Of a stretch of 64,000 nt of DNA, positions 27,471 to 42,200 are shown piece by piece. The DNA comes from Strongyloides papillosus (Eukaryota > Nematoda > Chromadorea > Rhabditida > Strongyloididae). Positions within the stretch are counted from its first letter, which is position 1; each line of letters begins with the position of its first letter. The notes under the pieces were generated by a model. That model had not been told where the DNA came from. It did not search any database and worked only from the letters and a program-made list of their open reading frames with translations. The translations under genes were made by a program, and so were the position numbers. The stretch is from the NCBI GenBank assembly GCA_005656395.1, contig SRSI01000030.1:186001-250000 (forward strand), in the 5' to 3' direction.

Positions 27471-30400
27471 TTTCCTTCCTATAGATGTCGTTATTTGTCT
27501 TTATACTCCTATTGAATGTTGAAAAGGTGGTAGCTTGAAATCAAAATATCTATAAATAAATATACATTTTATAATAAATAACTCTTAAAAATCTATCTTT
27601 TCTAATAAATGAACATTTAAAAAAAAGATAGACACAATGTTGCACGTGGAAGTATTTATCAAAGAAACTTTTGGGTGTATTCTTTAGATCAAATATAAAT
27701 ATTATCTTTATACACAATTAAAAAAATCTTTTTTTTCTGTGAACATAAGTAAAGTGCAAAAAAATATATGCATCTATTGAAATATAATTTTTACAGAGCA
27801 ATATATCAAGATAATGACTATTAAAAAATATTTATAATACAAAAAAATTGCACAATGAAGTAATAAAACAAAAAATTATATATATATTTTAATTTTTATC
27901 TATGTTATATAATATATATTTATTCATCAATGTATATTATTTATATATATAAAATAAATAATTAATTTTATTATAAATTTAATGATGGAAAAATGTGATT
28001 TATAGATGTATATATTTTAGAAAGTTAAAAAAAGTTGAGAACATGATAGATTATTATGTCTTTAATACATATTGAATGACATTGATAAAATTATAGATAT
28101 TTAAGTTTTACTGATTGTACAATTTGGAACTGTATATAATCAAATATTAAATATATATTGTATAGATATATCAAAAAAAGACATACATTGAGAGGATTGT
28201 AATAGTTTAAAGACTTTCCAAAAAAGGTAAAGAATAAAGTTCTACACATACATATATCATAGGTGTAAGATAGAACGATAGCCCCCTTGTTTGGAGGAAT
28301 ATTATAAGAGAGAGATAATATGTTAGACAAAAACTAAACATATCTAATAGGAGAAAATGTATATATTTTCTGAGAGAGAGAGGGACTACTGATAGTGAAA
28401 GAAGGCATATATATATTATTATAAAAATATATACTGAAGTTGAATGGATGTTAATGTGGCGCGAGAGGGGTAGAAAAGACTGATCTTGACCTATAATCAT
28501 CCCCCTTTCACATATTTATAATATAAATATCAAAGAAAAGTATAATAATCTAGATGGTGTGGAGAAATGTTTTGTAAAACACGTGTCGTACTTCAAAACT
28601 TCTAACTTATTAGAGGTTCTTTTCTAAAATTTAATCTTTTTCAAATAGTATATAAGGAATGAAAATAAATAAAGGAGGTATTTTTAGAAAACTAATACGA
28701 AAATAACTAATACACCAAAAGAACTTTTTATGATTCATCAGTAATATTACGTTATAAGTTAAAATCATTCCCGCAATCACAACATTCCTATTATATTTTT
28801 GTATAATTTAATCAAAATAAACAAAAAACTCTTCTTTTGTATATACAAAGAGAGAGAGATGAGAGAAAAAGATTACCTTTAAAGAAGGGAGAAATGATTA
28901 ATCATTCGCCTATTCCAATAACAATCACAAAAGAAACATTTCTTAACATATGATTTTTAAAGAATAATAACAATGAACACAAAGCTTTTAAAAATTAAAA
29001 TAAATAAATACGAAGTTAGATATAGGGGAGCAATATATATACATATATATTTATTACATATCAAGTATAAATTACATAAACTTTTATCATTACAAATAAT
29101 TGTAGATAAAAGGTGATTTGGGTTGTTATAAAAAAGTATATAAATCACAAAAAAGATATAAAAAAAGTTAGTTATAACGTCATTTTTCGACATGATAATT
29201 AGGTGGAATTTGATAAGATTATAAATGTGATAAGATGGTAATTAGTGGAAAAAATTTTACTAATAGTAATTTATTGAAATTTACTGTACATCTATAACTC
29301 GGGTAATGTATTTTTTAGAAAGATACAAATACATTTTTGGGAAAAAAATTTCAATCTCCATTAGAATTTACAATAATTCAAATGATTTGATAAAAAACCT
29401 TTAAAATTACAGGATGAGTGGGAGAGTATTGAAATATTAAAATGATTTAAATAAAATTTAATACACTTAATCACTACAAAAATATGATATCAATTTATCA
29501 TAATTTATGTATGTGAATATTTGTAAATGATCAAGAAAGGAGTGTAGTAATAAATTAAAAGATTAAAATAAAAGGTGATCAATATATAATTATATTTAAT
29601 AATATTTTAGTTAAATAAAAAGAAATTCACGTGTATGTTTTAAATTGATATTATATAAATGTGTCATTACCAAAAGTTAAACTTTATTGATATGTATATA
29701 TTTATAAATAAATATAGATATAATATAATTAGAATAATTTGTTCATAACAAAATTGTTGATAAACAAATAATCTAATAAAAACAAATTATATGTAAGTAA
29801 TATATGATTTATTAGATAGTCGTCAGTAAGTAAAGATTTTTATATAATATGCCCTACAATAGTGATAACATATATAAGGAAAAAAGTTATAATTCTATAT
29901 ATTTAAGTATACTTAATGGTACACTTAACAATTCATAAGAAATAATTATTTTATAATATACATACATTACTTTTCACCCATGTCTAACATGATAAAGTAT
30001 ATTTTAGACTATGATAAAAAATAGAGGAAAAATTTGAAATATTTTATAAATTCTTATTAATACATCAAGATATCTTTGTATAAAAATATAAATTATGCAT
30101 TAATGTGTTATAAAATATTGTAAAGATCTAAAAGTTAAAAAAGAGATATATATATTTAGTTCCTCATAATAAAATATTTCTTAGAATTACTGTACATAAA
30201 TATTAAACAAAAGTAATATATGTCTAATAAAAATCAAAAGAATTATAAAATATATTTAACCAAAAAAAAAGTAATTCAAAATGATGATCAGGTCATAATT
30301 CATATTATAAGCAAGGACGATTATATTTATGTAAGTACCTTCTCATACAAAATACATAAAAAAAATTCTTACTTCCTACTGTTACAGAACCCTTTTTTAA

Positions 30401-32798
30401 AATCAACAAGCAAATCAAGAAGATTTTGAACTAAGGAGATAGAAGGAAGAAGGAGACAAACGACAATGAATGACAACATCTCGGGAATGTCCAATGAACA
30501 CAGGATGGTACGTAAAGAAAAATATATATTAAAGTATACGTGTGTGTAATCTAAAAAGAATGAATGGTTGATGATGATGATGATGAGATGACGATGAGAC
30601 GCCAAGGTGACACAAGCAATATATATATATATATATTTAGATGTAATACAAATATGTGTACATAAATGAAGCCAACTATAATCTTATCAAACTTTTTTTC
30701 CTTTTTTTTCCTTCTAATATTAATTGGCCTCGCCCTACAACACTACCAACAACAACAACTGACTACCACTATTCACCATACTTGGTGTTGTATGATAAAA
30801 TATGCATGTTTTACCAGGCACCTAATCTAAAATAGAAGTTTTTATTTTTTACAAATATCTGTGTCAAATTCCAGAAATGATCATTTATAAAGAATCATTT
30901 CGAATAGGGATAAGTGATTATGATCAAATGTCGATGTTTTAATAAAAAAGAGAAAGATATGAACAAGGGTAAATAATCAAATAAGATGATTAGATGTAAA
31001 CTTCTATCATAAAATAAATATCACCATTTAAACATAAATTTATGCAATTCACCTTTCCTAGACGTATGAGTGTATCCTTATAATAACATGGTTTTTATAT
31101 ATTGGGATAGATAATGTAAAACTAAAAGGATAATCTTTTTCAAGTCTCTTCTTTTTTTTATCTCCTCTCATGCAATATATAATTGTCCCTTAATATATCG
31201 TCTTATACCACACATCTCTCGTTTGGGGCATCATCTTCTTTATTGTCTCCTCAAACAAAATACAACAAAAATGTGTAGTACTTTCTCAAGACAATATTCT
31301 TATCACTTTATAAATCCGCAACTTAAAACTAAAATATATATTATGTATATATTTTATCTCTCAATTTATTTACATATAAACCCTATTATCAAGAAAATTG
31401 ACAAAAGAAAGATAGTTTTGATATCGCAATTTATAAAATAAAGATTATGTAATCTATCAACAATGAAAATAAGTGTATAAAATATCTCAAAAAAAGAGTT
31501 ATAAAAATAGAAAAAATTAGCAAAACTTCCCATATAACACAGAAATTTTTTTATCATACTCTCTTAATTTTTATGAAAACAATAATTCAAGATGAGGAGA
31601 ACGAAATATTAAGGTGTGTGTGCTTGTATATGCGGAATAGGGAAAGGAAAGATAAATAAAAACTTATAATTAAAAAAGAAAGTTATAATGTAAAATAAAA
31701 AAGAAGAGGAAAACAAAACTTCACAACTATCATTAAAACAAAAAAAAACCGAGTATCTTCGCACACTTTTATTTATCTTTTATTTTTGTAATCTAGAATT
31801 TTAATAATTACATGTTTTTGAGGAAATAACAATTTACATAGGAAGGCATGTGTAATATTCAAGGGGGAATGTACAATAATATGTATAAAAATTTTCTAAA
31901 GTGATACAAAATCGATGAAAAAAAAATATATATGAATGTATCAGGAAGTTGAGGAAAAATTAAAGTTTCACTTTTTTTTGTTTAACACCTCCTGACAGCT
32001 GTTACAATATTACTGTCATTGTCGTCCTTTTTTTTGACATATCCTCAAAAAAAGAATCTTTTCCCTTTTTTAATGGATGGGTTTTTTTCCGAGTAAAATA
32101 CCTATTATTTGTTTAAGTGATAGCTCTTTCCCAGATTATATATGTATCTAATGGGTATATCGTAACAATTAACTGAAAGAAATGACCAGGGACTAAAGTG
32201 CAAGATAGTTACCTAATATTTTTATCGATAGCTAACATAAAAAAATCTACTTTTAAAAATGAACATAAAACGAAAAAACTGAATCCTTTATGTGAAAAAA
32301 TAATGGTAATAATAACAATAGAAACTGCACAATCTTATTTCTTTAAACGTCATAAATAATCTTACTATCAGATGAAATGTTATACTTATTTTTTCTCTAC
32401 AAAGTGCTCTAACACATGCATAATTTGTGTGGGTGTTTCTTTGATTTATTAAAAGTAAATACCAAAATGTTTTTTTTAATACCACGGATGAAATACCATA
32501 AGGAGAATTAACTTTTTGAGGGAAGGAAAATAATAATAAAAATGTTAGCATAAATATTGGCATGCATGAACGTCTCAGTGATAAAAAGTCTATCATGGAA
32601 ACTGTAAAATTAATAAATAATCAAGATGAAAGGAATAGTGAATTAAAAATTAACTACAGTCTCATAATAAAAAAAGTGTTCTTTCTCTTGAAAGGACTAC
32701 TTGTAAAGAGTACATTGGAGAAGTGTCGTAGGGAAGATTTAATTTTTTTATTTAGTATTATTTTAATTCTACCCCTAAATAATAATTAATATTTTGCC
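27471..32798. other. 5.3 kb gene desert
   Basis: AT-rich DNA between the divergent SPATS2-like and RPF2 genes. The short ORFs in it have random AT-rich composition. One exon-like island lies at 30385-30507, with an acceptor-like start and a short ATG segment that ends at a GTACGT donor (see findings). No RNA gene or transposon end was recognised. Confidence 0.5.
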
Positions 32799-33844
32799 AT
32801 GGGTAAGGTAAACAAGAAACTTAATGTTGCTAAGAAGCCTAAAACTCGTAAAGGTAAACAAGTATTGTTGAATAGAGCTCCAAAAATAATTGAAAATGAC
32901 AAAAACTGCCTTTTTGTCAAGGGTGGTAGAACATCTGAGACTGTCAATAATATTATGCAAGAATTGTACTTACTCAAGAAGCCTTTGGCTACTCAAATGA
33001 AGAGGTATGTTTAATATTTTACTAATCATTTACAGTGCTTTTAAGACACAACCCATTCCATCCATTTGAAAATGAGGCAGGACTAACGGAGTTTTCTCAA
33101 AAATTTGATGCTTCACTTTTTGTTTTCGGTAGCAGTACTAAGAAAAGGCCTACCTGTCTAACACTCGGTAGGATGTTTGATCACAATCTCCTTGACATGG
33201 TAGAATTCAACGTTACCAATTACACCCCCTCATCAGAATTCGATGCCCCAAGACCAACACTAGGAACTAAACCATGTATCATATTACAAGGAACAGAATT
33301 TGAGAATGACGAGACAATGTCTCGAGTCGGTAATCTTTTCGTAGACCTATTCAAAGGTCCCTCAATATCCCAGGTCCGCCTCCAGGGTCTTGAAACAGTC
33401 ATCCAAATAACATCAGCAGGAAAGAAAATTTTATTCCGTGTCTACAAGACGATATTACTTAAATCAGGAACTAAAACACCAAGAGTAGAGTTATTAGAAG
33501 TTGGACCAAGGTTAGATTTTGAGTTAAGTAGAGATAAATTAGCTTCAAACAGCCTTTGGAAGGAGGCTCTTAAGGTACCAAAAGAACTTACTGTTAAACC
33601 TAAGAAGAATACTGAAACAGATGTCTTTGGAACTAAATTGGCTCGTGTTCATGTCGGTAAACAGCATATTGATAAACTTCAGACAAGGAAACTTAAGGCT
33701 TTGAAGAAACCTAAGATTCAGGGTGGTGTTCAGAAGAGGACTCCTAATAGAGGACCTAAAGCTAAGGAGGGTGTTCAGAAGAGGAGTGTTAAAAGTAAGA
33801 GTGCCATTCCTAAAAGGAGTGCCAACAGACAAGCTAAAGTTTAA
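32799..33844 (+). CDS. RPF2: Ribosome production factor 2 (Brix-domain protein)
   Basis: Exons 32799-33004 and 33046-33844 encode 334 aa. RPF2 works with RRS1 to bring the 5S RNP (5S rRNA, uL18, uL5) into pre-60S particles in the nucleolus. The Brix domain runs from about residue 28 to 235. Characteristic segments are APKIIENDKNCLFVKGGRTS, LKKPLATQMKR|HNPFHPFEN, LFVFGSSTKKRP, LFKGPSISQVRLQGLE and PRVELLEVGPRLDFEL, then FGTKLARVHVGKQ and LQTRKLKALKKP. The acceptor TTTACAG at 33035 shifts the frame; TTTTAAG at 33045 (41-base intron) restores it and gives the family sequence across the junction. The tail is a Lys/Arg/Gly-rich extension, usual for nucleolar proteins. It is convergent with DCTN6. 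Confidence 0.93.
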
Positions 33845-33949
33845 GAGTATATATAATTGATGTTATTGTTTTTTTGTTTTTGTTTTATCTTTATTTGGTT
33901 GTAATAAAAGACGTATAAGAAATGATATTTTACAAATAAATATGGTTAG
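33845..33949. terminator. Shared convergent 3' region with two polyadenylation signals
   Basis: 105 bases separate the stop codons of RPF2 (+) and DCTN6 (-). AATAAA at 33903-33908 fits the RPF2 transcript, and TTTATT at 33890-33895 reads AATAAA on the minus strand for DCTN6. The two signals are arranged so that the 3' UTRs overlap, giving complementary transcript ends. Confidence 0.55.
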
Positions 33950-34495
33950 TTAAATATTTTTTAAGCTTTTGTGGTATTTGGGGAACATTTTTAGGAGGAA
34001 GTCTAATTCATCTTCCGTGTTTTGGCCCTTCTCACAGACTGTCCTTCTAGCACTGTTTTCGCCATAGACGACTGTTTGTGGTTGGAGCACCTCACCCTCT
34101 GGGACAGTACATTTGATCCCAATGCAGCATGAATCCGTCACAATTGTATTTTTCCCAACAGTAGACCTGACAGAGAATAAGTTTTGATTACCAACACTTT
34201 TTCCCCTGAATGTAGATTGAATTTCAAAAGTGTTTTTGTCGCCAATTATTAGTGGTTCTCCATTTTCGTTTCTAAAAAATCAGGATAAATAAAAAAAAAA
34301 TAAATCTTACAAGTTTTCTATAGTAACAAACTCCTCAATAATGTTTTTTTCACCAATAATTATAGGACCATTAGTAGCTAATAAAGATGCATATGGCTGG
34401 ACGACTGTCTGGTTACCTACTGTTATCTCACCCTTAAGAATAGACCTCTCAAGAACTTGAGAATCATCATGGACAATTAACTTTACCTCGGGCAT
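33950..34495 (-). CDS. DCTN6: Dynactin subunit 6 (p27)
   Basis: Exons 34495-34311 and 34271-33950 around a 39-base intron encode 168 aa. DCTN6 is a left-handed beta-helix protein of the dynactin pointed-end complex, which with DCTN5, Arp11 and p62 caps the Arp1 filament and helps dynein bind cargo. The hexapeptide-type turns are visible: ILKGEITVGNQTVVQPYASL, PIIIGEKNIIEEFVTIENL, then EPLIIGDKNTFEIQSTFRGK, SVGNQNLFSVRSTVGKNTIV and CCIGIKCTVPEGE. It ends in a C-terminal helix (FLLKMFPKYHKSLKNI). It is slightly shorter than human DCTN6 (190 aa). The intron is the shortest called here but has proper GTAAGA and TTTTAG ends and restores the beta-helix register. Confidence 0.9.
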
Positions 34496-36266
34496 AGTTT
34501 ATGTCTTTTCCTCTTCTTTGAGGTGTATTTTACTAAGGGAAAATCTGTTGTGTTTTGAATTTTCTGTTCAAGATATGAATTTATTTTAATGAGATGGAAA
34601 GTGTCCCCTGTTAGTTAAATGAAATTAGAAGATGAATTTTTGAGAATTGGTGATGAAGGAGTGCTGTTAACGACTGTTTTTGTGTTTTGAATTGATAATT
34701 CGGTTATTTTGTGAAGTTTAACAAGTTTTAAGTTGATTTTTTATGGAGTATTTAAAGGGAAGATAAGTAAGTGTCTTACTTTAGTCAATTATATCCTTCC
34801 CTTTGATTTTTTTCGTATCAAATCACTTATCAACCGTTACAAAGTAGCAGAAAATGAAAGATAAGAAATTATTTCTCGTATCAAACAAAAACAAGTATAG
34901 ACACCCCTCCAAAAATCATGGTTACACGATACCTGACAAATCACCTCCATCAAAACACAGGTAAAACTTTCATCGTTTCAACAAGCCATTAATTATAATT
35001 AGTTTATTTACAAACTTTTCATAACCATAATCCATAAATATCTATCTTTCCCCATCATAATAATTTTTTTGTACTCCGAAGAATAAACTTTTTCCTTCAC
35101 TCTTGCAACGAAAGTATATGTGTAATTTCATTCTTTCCCCTGCTGTATATTGTTATATTTTGCCTGTTTCTCTTTTTGTCTATGTAATAATATGTATGTT
35201 TTTTTCTTATCATTACCTACAATCATTCCAAATTAAGGAGAAAAAATGATTCCCATTTTGAAATGTATTTATTTATACATACTTTTTTCGTATTAACTCT
35301 ATTATGCGTGGTATTATCTTTTTTATGAGGATTATGTTATTTTTAATATTTATAAGTTATATTATTTATTATTCAATTATTTTAAAATATTTTTTATATT
35401 ATTTAAACATAATCTATCATTACTTTAGGTGGCATTGATTATCCCATCTTAATAGCTTTAATAGTTTTATAATGTAATTTTGTGTAATGGTAGACATGAT
35501 ATAACTTTCTTTTTTATTTATAGTTTTAGTGATAACTGTGTGGTAATGTTAAGGTTATATAAAGTGTTAATATATATTTAAATTGCCTATTTTGTCCTTA
35601 TTAACATTTCGAGATGAAGTAAAAGTAATTTGTTTTTATGCAAGTTGTTTTCTCTTTCAGTCTATTTTTAATTATTATGAAATATTAAAACTTTTAAGAG
35701 TGAATGTCTTTCTTTAAATATATCAAATATTTATTTAAGACACAAAAATTTTGGTTGAACTTTTAATTGTTGTAATTACTCTTAATATGTTTATAGTACA
35801 TGTATTTTTTTGATCACTTTTATTGTGAACTTCCTAAATTTTATTGTATTCTAATTTCATGATACGCAGATTTTTTTTATTACTGTCTTTTTATTTATAT
35901 ATCAATTTTTTCTAGTAGTTTTTTTAATAATATTATTATTTTATAGTATATACAGAAGAGTAGAAGACAAGTCTTTTCAGTAAATTAGACAATTTTATCA
36001 CCATACAAAAATATAAATTGTTTAATATATTTTTATTCAAAATAGACAAATATCGAAACGCATGAATATATTTCATATGGTGGGTAAAGGAAAGGTATAT
36101 TCAGGAGAGAGAGTGGATTATCATATATATAGTTTTGGTGTATGAGAAAAGACAATTTATTGTTACTAATATTTCTGGATAATTGAAGATTTTAAAAATA
36201 AGTATTGGGAGTATCTTCGTTGTTTTGTGGGATTTTTAAGGGATATATTCATTTTTATGATAAATT
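34496..36266. other. AT-rich intergenic region upstream of smg-1
   Basis: About 1.8 kb between the divergent DCTN6 and smg-1 genes. It has some pyrimidine-rich stretches, but no ORF of family character, RNA gene or mobile element is recognised. Confidence 0.5.
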
Positions 36267-39200
36267 ATGGATAATGATGATGAAAGAAGCGTAAATTTGG
36301 AAGGTAATTTAATTAATGATTTCTCATCACTAGGTGACGTCATCAATGATGTAAGTTGATTCTCCATTTATTTTTAATTAATTTACCATGTTTTAATTTT
36401 AGGTAATCAGAGATGACTTGGTAACCACGCATCCAAAGGTTAAAAATTTAGTTAAAAATATAAGGAAGATAACTAATCTTACCGAACAATTCCCTAATTG
36501 GATAGAGATGTGTTATGAGTTAATAAAAACAGATTTATTCTATAGTAGTAGGATTTTGGGGGAGAGGTGTTATAGGAAGATATACAATCAATTTTTTAAA
36601 ATAGCTTCTAAGGATGATATTAAAGGATGGTGTACGTTTATCTCGGATAATATTGATAATCTACTGAGGGATGAAGAGATGCTTACTTGTTGTATCAAAG
36701 CTTTAAATGAACAAAAAATTGATGGAAACAACTTGGAAGATGTTAATAGCCGATTTGATAGTATATTATATATATTTAGAAGTGACGATTATACTTTGGG
36801 TAGGAATACATTCCTTAAATACCTTAGGCTCCTTAATCATTTAACTATAATCTTCGAAAAGAAGACTGGATCTATTGAAGGATTAGAGATATGGAGGACC
36901 TCAGATACATTTAATTTTCTAATCAGTTACGCTATGGATTACACGACCGATAATGAAATTCAGGAAGCTTTTTTTGTGTCATTGAAATTTTTTAAAATTT
37001 ATTGGAAGGAGGACCAAGAATCAACAAAGTCTCTTGGTATAACAATTTATAATGACATGATAGCATATATGAATTCATTGGAGGATGGTCAGTCTTTTGG
37101 ACCAGTAAATTGTTTGTATAGAGTTACTTCAAAGATAATAGACAGTTTGGACTTTGAAAATTTGTTAGAATTCTTCGACAATGTCGTTGATTCTAAAAAG
37201 ATTATAAAACAAATGGATATATGGAGATGTAACGAAAGTTTACTAAAGATATTTTTACTCTTAAGTTGTTCAAAAGAGACTCTTGATGAAGTTACAAGGT
37301 TTAAGATAATGTCATCCTTCTTTGACTGTCTCAATGATCCAAATGGTGAAGTACTAATATATATTCTAGAGATGCGTAGTCATTTGCCAAAAGAGAAAGT
37401 ATACGAATATATATCAAAACTTACCGATGACTATGTACTGTATCAGATGTGGGATGGAAATAAGTTTAGTGATAAAAAGTCAATAGAAGTAATGTCTGAT
37501 ATAATAAATGATGTAGAGGAAGCAAGTAGTATGATTTTATACAAAGAGATAACAAAAAAAGTATCAAATATTGTAAGTATTCTTCAAAAAAATGACATTG
37601 ATAAGGATATCTGCAGGGAGAGAGAAAGAATTGTTGTCTATTTTTTGAGAATACTAGAAAAACTATTTACAAAAAAGCACAATATCATGGTATTCATGTC
37701 ATATCAACCATCATTTTTTAACTTCCTCTTCAAAGATCTTACAATTCCATGGAGAAATGTTAAGAGGATGTCAAAAGAATTTATTTTTTATGTTGTTACA
37801 ATACAAAGGGGTTTTTCATCTTTATATGATCATTATATATCAAATTATGTTTGGGAAGAGGAAGGTGGTAGTAATAACTCATCAATCCTTCAATTGTCAC
37901 TATCATCAAAGTACTTTTTCACTATTTTATCAACACTCATTGATTACTGTAATAATTTCCATAATATGGGATATGATTCTGTTTTTTGTGTTGTTAGGTG
38001 GATAATGGAGATATTTAATGATCACGAGATGATTGTCAAAAAAAATTTTAATCACATAATTTTAAAAAAATTTCGTTTTTATTTATCGTCAAATTTGTTA
38101 ATTCTCATGTCAACATTTGATTTTGATAGGTATTTTGGTGACAAGGCCTATTTTTATAAATATGGACCATATACACAGGAGGAGGAGAGTCTAGCTGTTA
38201 ATTTAATTAATGGGGCCCAACTTTTGTTAGAGAGATGTCAATGGCATTTGAATAATTATGGAATGCCACGTCTTCAGAAACTTTTTCTTCAATTAATTAG
38301 AAAATGTGATCATACACAATTTATCTATCTCATGAAGATTGTTCCATCGACATTTGTCTTATCATATTCATTAAATAGGGGATACCTCCCACCTGAACAG
38401 AAATTTACCAATTCAACGTGTTTTGTAACAAATAGACAAGACTTTATAAGAGTTATGGATTTTGTTTATAAAAAAATTGATATGGGTATAAATTTTCAAA
38501 GGGATATCTTTTTAAAATGGGTTGAGAGACCAACTGATATTTTTAATGCTGATTGTGTAGGAATTAAGTATTCAATGGAGTACTGGAATTTAATATGTGT
38601 TGGGATAGCAATGTATTTGTATAATGAACAATTTATCACTCCAGTAGGTTGTATGTGGAAGACGTTACTTTTTATGGAAGAGACATCAACTGTTTTGTTA
38701 ACAGAGATCAATGAAAGTTTAGGAATCGAATCAAGTGATGGCGATGATTTTATTAATTATAAATTAGATTTACAGGAAGAGATGATTGAGAAAGCAAAGA
38801 AGATGGATGCTAGTGTTGAAGGAAACCTGAATGTTGATTATGAATATTCATTTGAGTATGAAGGTATGGATCATATTTATAGTGATAGAAAACCATTGTA
38901 TGAGGAGGCTATATTAAGATTTTCATTATGGATAAAAATTATTTTCAATGTTTTAAGGTGTTTCGAAGTATCCCCAAAGGATATCACTGAACCAAAAGGT
39001 GATGACAAAGTTGTTAGGAGAAATATTTTTATTAGAGAAAATGAATATGAATTAAGGAAAGCTTTCAATAGAATAGTAGTACCAATAATTAAAATATCCT
39101 ACAGAATCGGTCATTATGGTACATGTATAAAATTATGTGAATCCATCTTACGCCTAGCAGATCCAAGAGACTTCTATGACTCACAAAAAGTAGATGTCCC

Positions 39201-42200
39201 AGATGATGTAAAAGCAAAGATAAATGAAATCCTTCCGTTGATGGCAAATAGCTACCTCAAAACATCATCATCTCAATCACTAAAAGGTATGAAAAAGTAC
39301 TTTGAAACTACATTCGGTTCATATAACCTTAATTGGATAGATGATATAGAAAACATAGTTCAAGGAAAACTTGAAAAAGGTCTTGGTAACCTTGAAATAA
39401 GGAAAAATATTTTTTACCAAAATTATATTGATGAGATGATCAATGAAGTTACAGGTATCTTAAATTACTATAAAGACGGTAGGAAAGTCAATAAAGAATC
39501 TTTATGTGATATTGAGGATGACAAAAAGAGTGATAATAGTTATAGGAAGAAAAAAGACAGGATAAGAAAGAAGAAAAAAAATGATAAGTTGTTGAATTCT
39601 TTAAATAATTGGGATTGTATACCAAAGGAACCAGTTGATGATAGGAATATTATTTATGATATCAAGAAGTTTACTAATGCTATTGAAGGAAATGTCCTGG
39701 CAACCTATGAATGTTTCATTGACCTTAGGAATGTTGCTTTAAAGAAGTATAATAAAATTCTTTGGAAAAGTTCTGAGTTACTTCAAACTATTGGCCATTA
39801 TGCTTTAACTTTACAATCTAATAGTAGATTATTTTCTTCAGCTTATTGTTCTCATCTTATAACTGAAGATGTTAAGAAAAGATTGACTTTGAGACTTAAT
39901 AAGATACCCTTCTCTGAGGATATAGAACTCCCTCTTAAGTTAGTTAACTCAAAAATTCTTAAGGAAAATCTTTTATCAAGTCCTATAGAATGTTTAGAGA
40001 TAGGTAAAAAGTTATCATGGTGGTTGAATCACTGTGGTCACTATATTCACGCTAGTATTTCATCAGCCTTCTATCTAGATGTGGCTAAAATGGCCATAAA
40101 AACAGATAATGAGCATCTGGCCAAAGATCAATTATATTTGTTTAAAAAAACTTTTTCAAAGATTAGTAAATATGACCATCCACTAGAAAGTTTAAATGGT
40201 TCCATGACAACACTAGATTATGATATTAAATTTAAAGATAAAGAGATAACTTTTAAACATTTAAATTATATCACAAAATCAGTTTCACTATTTATGGATC
40301 ACCTTTTTGAAAAAAGTCCTATTCAAAGGATTGTTATGCCAAATATTGATATGATTGAAGGAGAAATAGATCAATTAAATATTCTTCCGGAAACTATTAG
40401 TAAGACAACATATTATAAGAGACATTTAGATCACCAAACGAAGATGTACGGAATATCTAAGGCAATAATTAAAATGGGGCGTATAGCTGTTCATTCAAAT
40501 GATAACATCCAAAAGTTCACTGAAACGCTAGCTGATTCAACACAAACACAAATGATTCATAAATTAGTTAAACCATACATTAAAAATTATCATGCTATGA
40601 TAGAGTATACTGATACGACATCAAGTATAATTTATCCATCTTTCTTAACATTATCAACGAAATTTTCACCCAATTATGCCAAACCGTACCTATTGATGGC
40701 TGAGTATGCTTTTAATAAAGGAACAAAAGGTATTTCTGAACAACTTCCAGTAACAGCTAATGAAGAAAATCAACTCAAACACCACCTACACTTTATGCAT
40801 GAATATTTTGATAATGAAGATTTTAATAGACTGTATAATATTGTCCTATCAACCAATACAACTATCTCCCTTCGAACAAATATAATAAGTTTCATTAAAC
40901 AGTTTCCTTTATACAGAAGTGAAGCCGAAATTTTCGCTGATAACATTATGAAAGATTCTTTATTCATATCATTATTCACAAAAATATGTACGAGACAGGC
41001 CAAGTTTTTCACCATAGCCACTAAAGCCTATGAACAATACTTATCTTTATGTAGTACACCATATATCTCATCAGATATAATTAAATCAGTCCTTAATATC
41101 TATAAAATGATAATTCTTTGCCCACCAGTTATATCAAGATTAGTATCATCAATATTAAAAAAAGTCAATGAGGATGTCTGGAAAAATATACTACCACAAC
41201 TATTCCCAAGATTGAGTCACCCAAATAGATTTGTTCGTGAATGTATCTACAACATCCTTGAGTCTGTAGCAAAGACATCCCCCCATGTTTTGGTATTTCC
41301 AATAGTTGTTGCTAGGAATAATGTCCGTGATGAGGATATGTATTTTAATACAATGAACAAAGCACAATTTAATTCAATAAATAGTGTATCAAAGGAGAAG
41401 GAGAAACTTTTTATAGCGGAGTATTGTACGAGGTTGAGTAACTTTATTGAGGAGAAGTATCCTGGTTTGATTGGAAGTGTAACGAAATTTGTTGATGAAC
41501 TGAAGAAGATAAATATGTTGATAGATGATAAATGGGTATATGTTTTATCAAAGTGTGACAGTGAAATGAAGAAGAAACTTTCTTCTTATTGTAATTATCT
41601 TAAGAAAGGTTCTGATCAAAGGATTTCACCAAATGAGAGGATGACTATTGGAAAGGAGAAATACAAAATTCTTACAAATATTATTTATCAAGCGTTAAAT
41701 GATCTTTATGATATAACGTTTAATAAGAAGTTTGAAAGTGATTATGAAGAAAATTTTGTAACAAATTACGGTAAAATGATTAAAGATGCTTTTGAACAGT
41801 ACAATGCATTGAAATCTGAATCTGATCCATTTAGAGCTTTTATACCGTTCCAGGATTTATTGAAGTACCTCTGTCATTTGAAGAATATTAAACAACAAAA
41901 ATTAAACTTAAGAGATCTAAATGAATCGTTATACAATATGAAGGGTGGTATTGTACCGTTACCAGGACAAGATATGAAAAGATATTGTGACCCTAGTTTT
42001 GTATCAATAGAGAAAGTTTCTAACGTCGTTACCGTTATACAATCACTAACTAGACCTAAAAAAGTTGAATTTCATGGTAATGATGGTTCATCGCATTATT
42101 ATCTAGTTAAAGGTTATGAAGATATGCATCTTGATGAGAGACTCCAACAAATTTTAAGAATATGCAACCAGATATTGGATAATAAGAAGTATAAGGTTCC

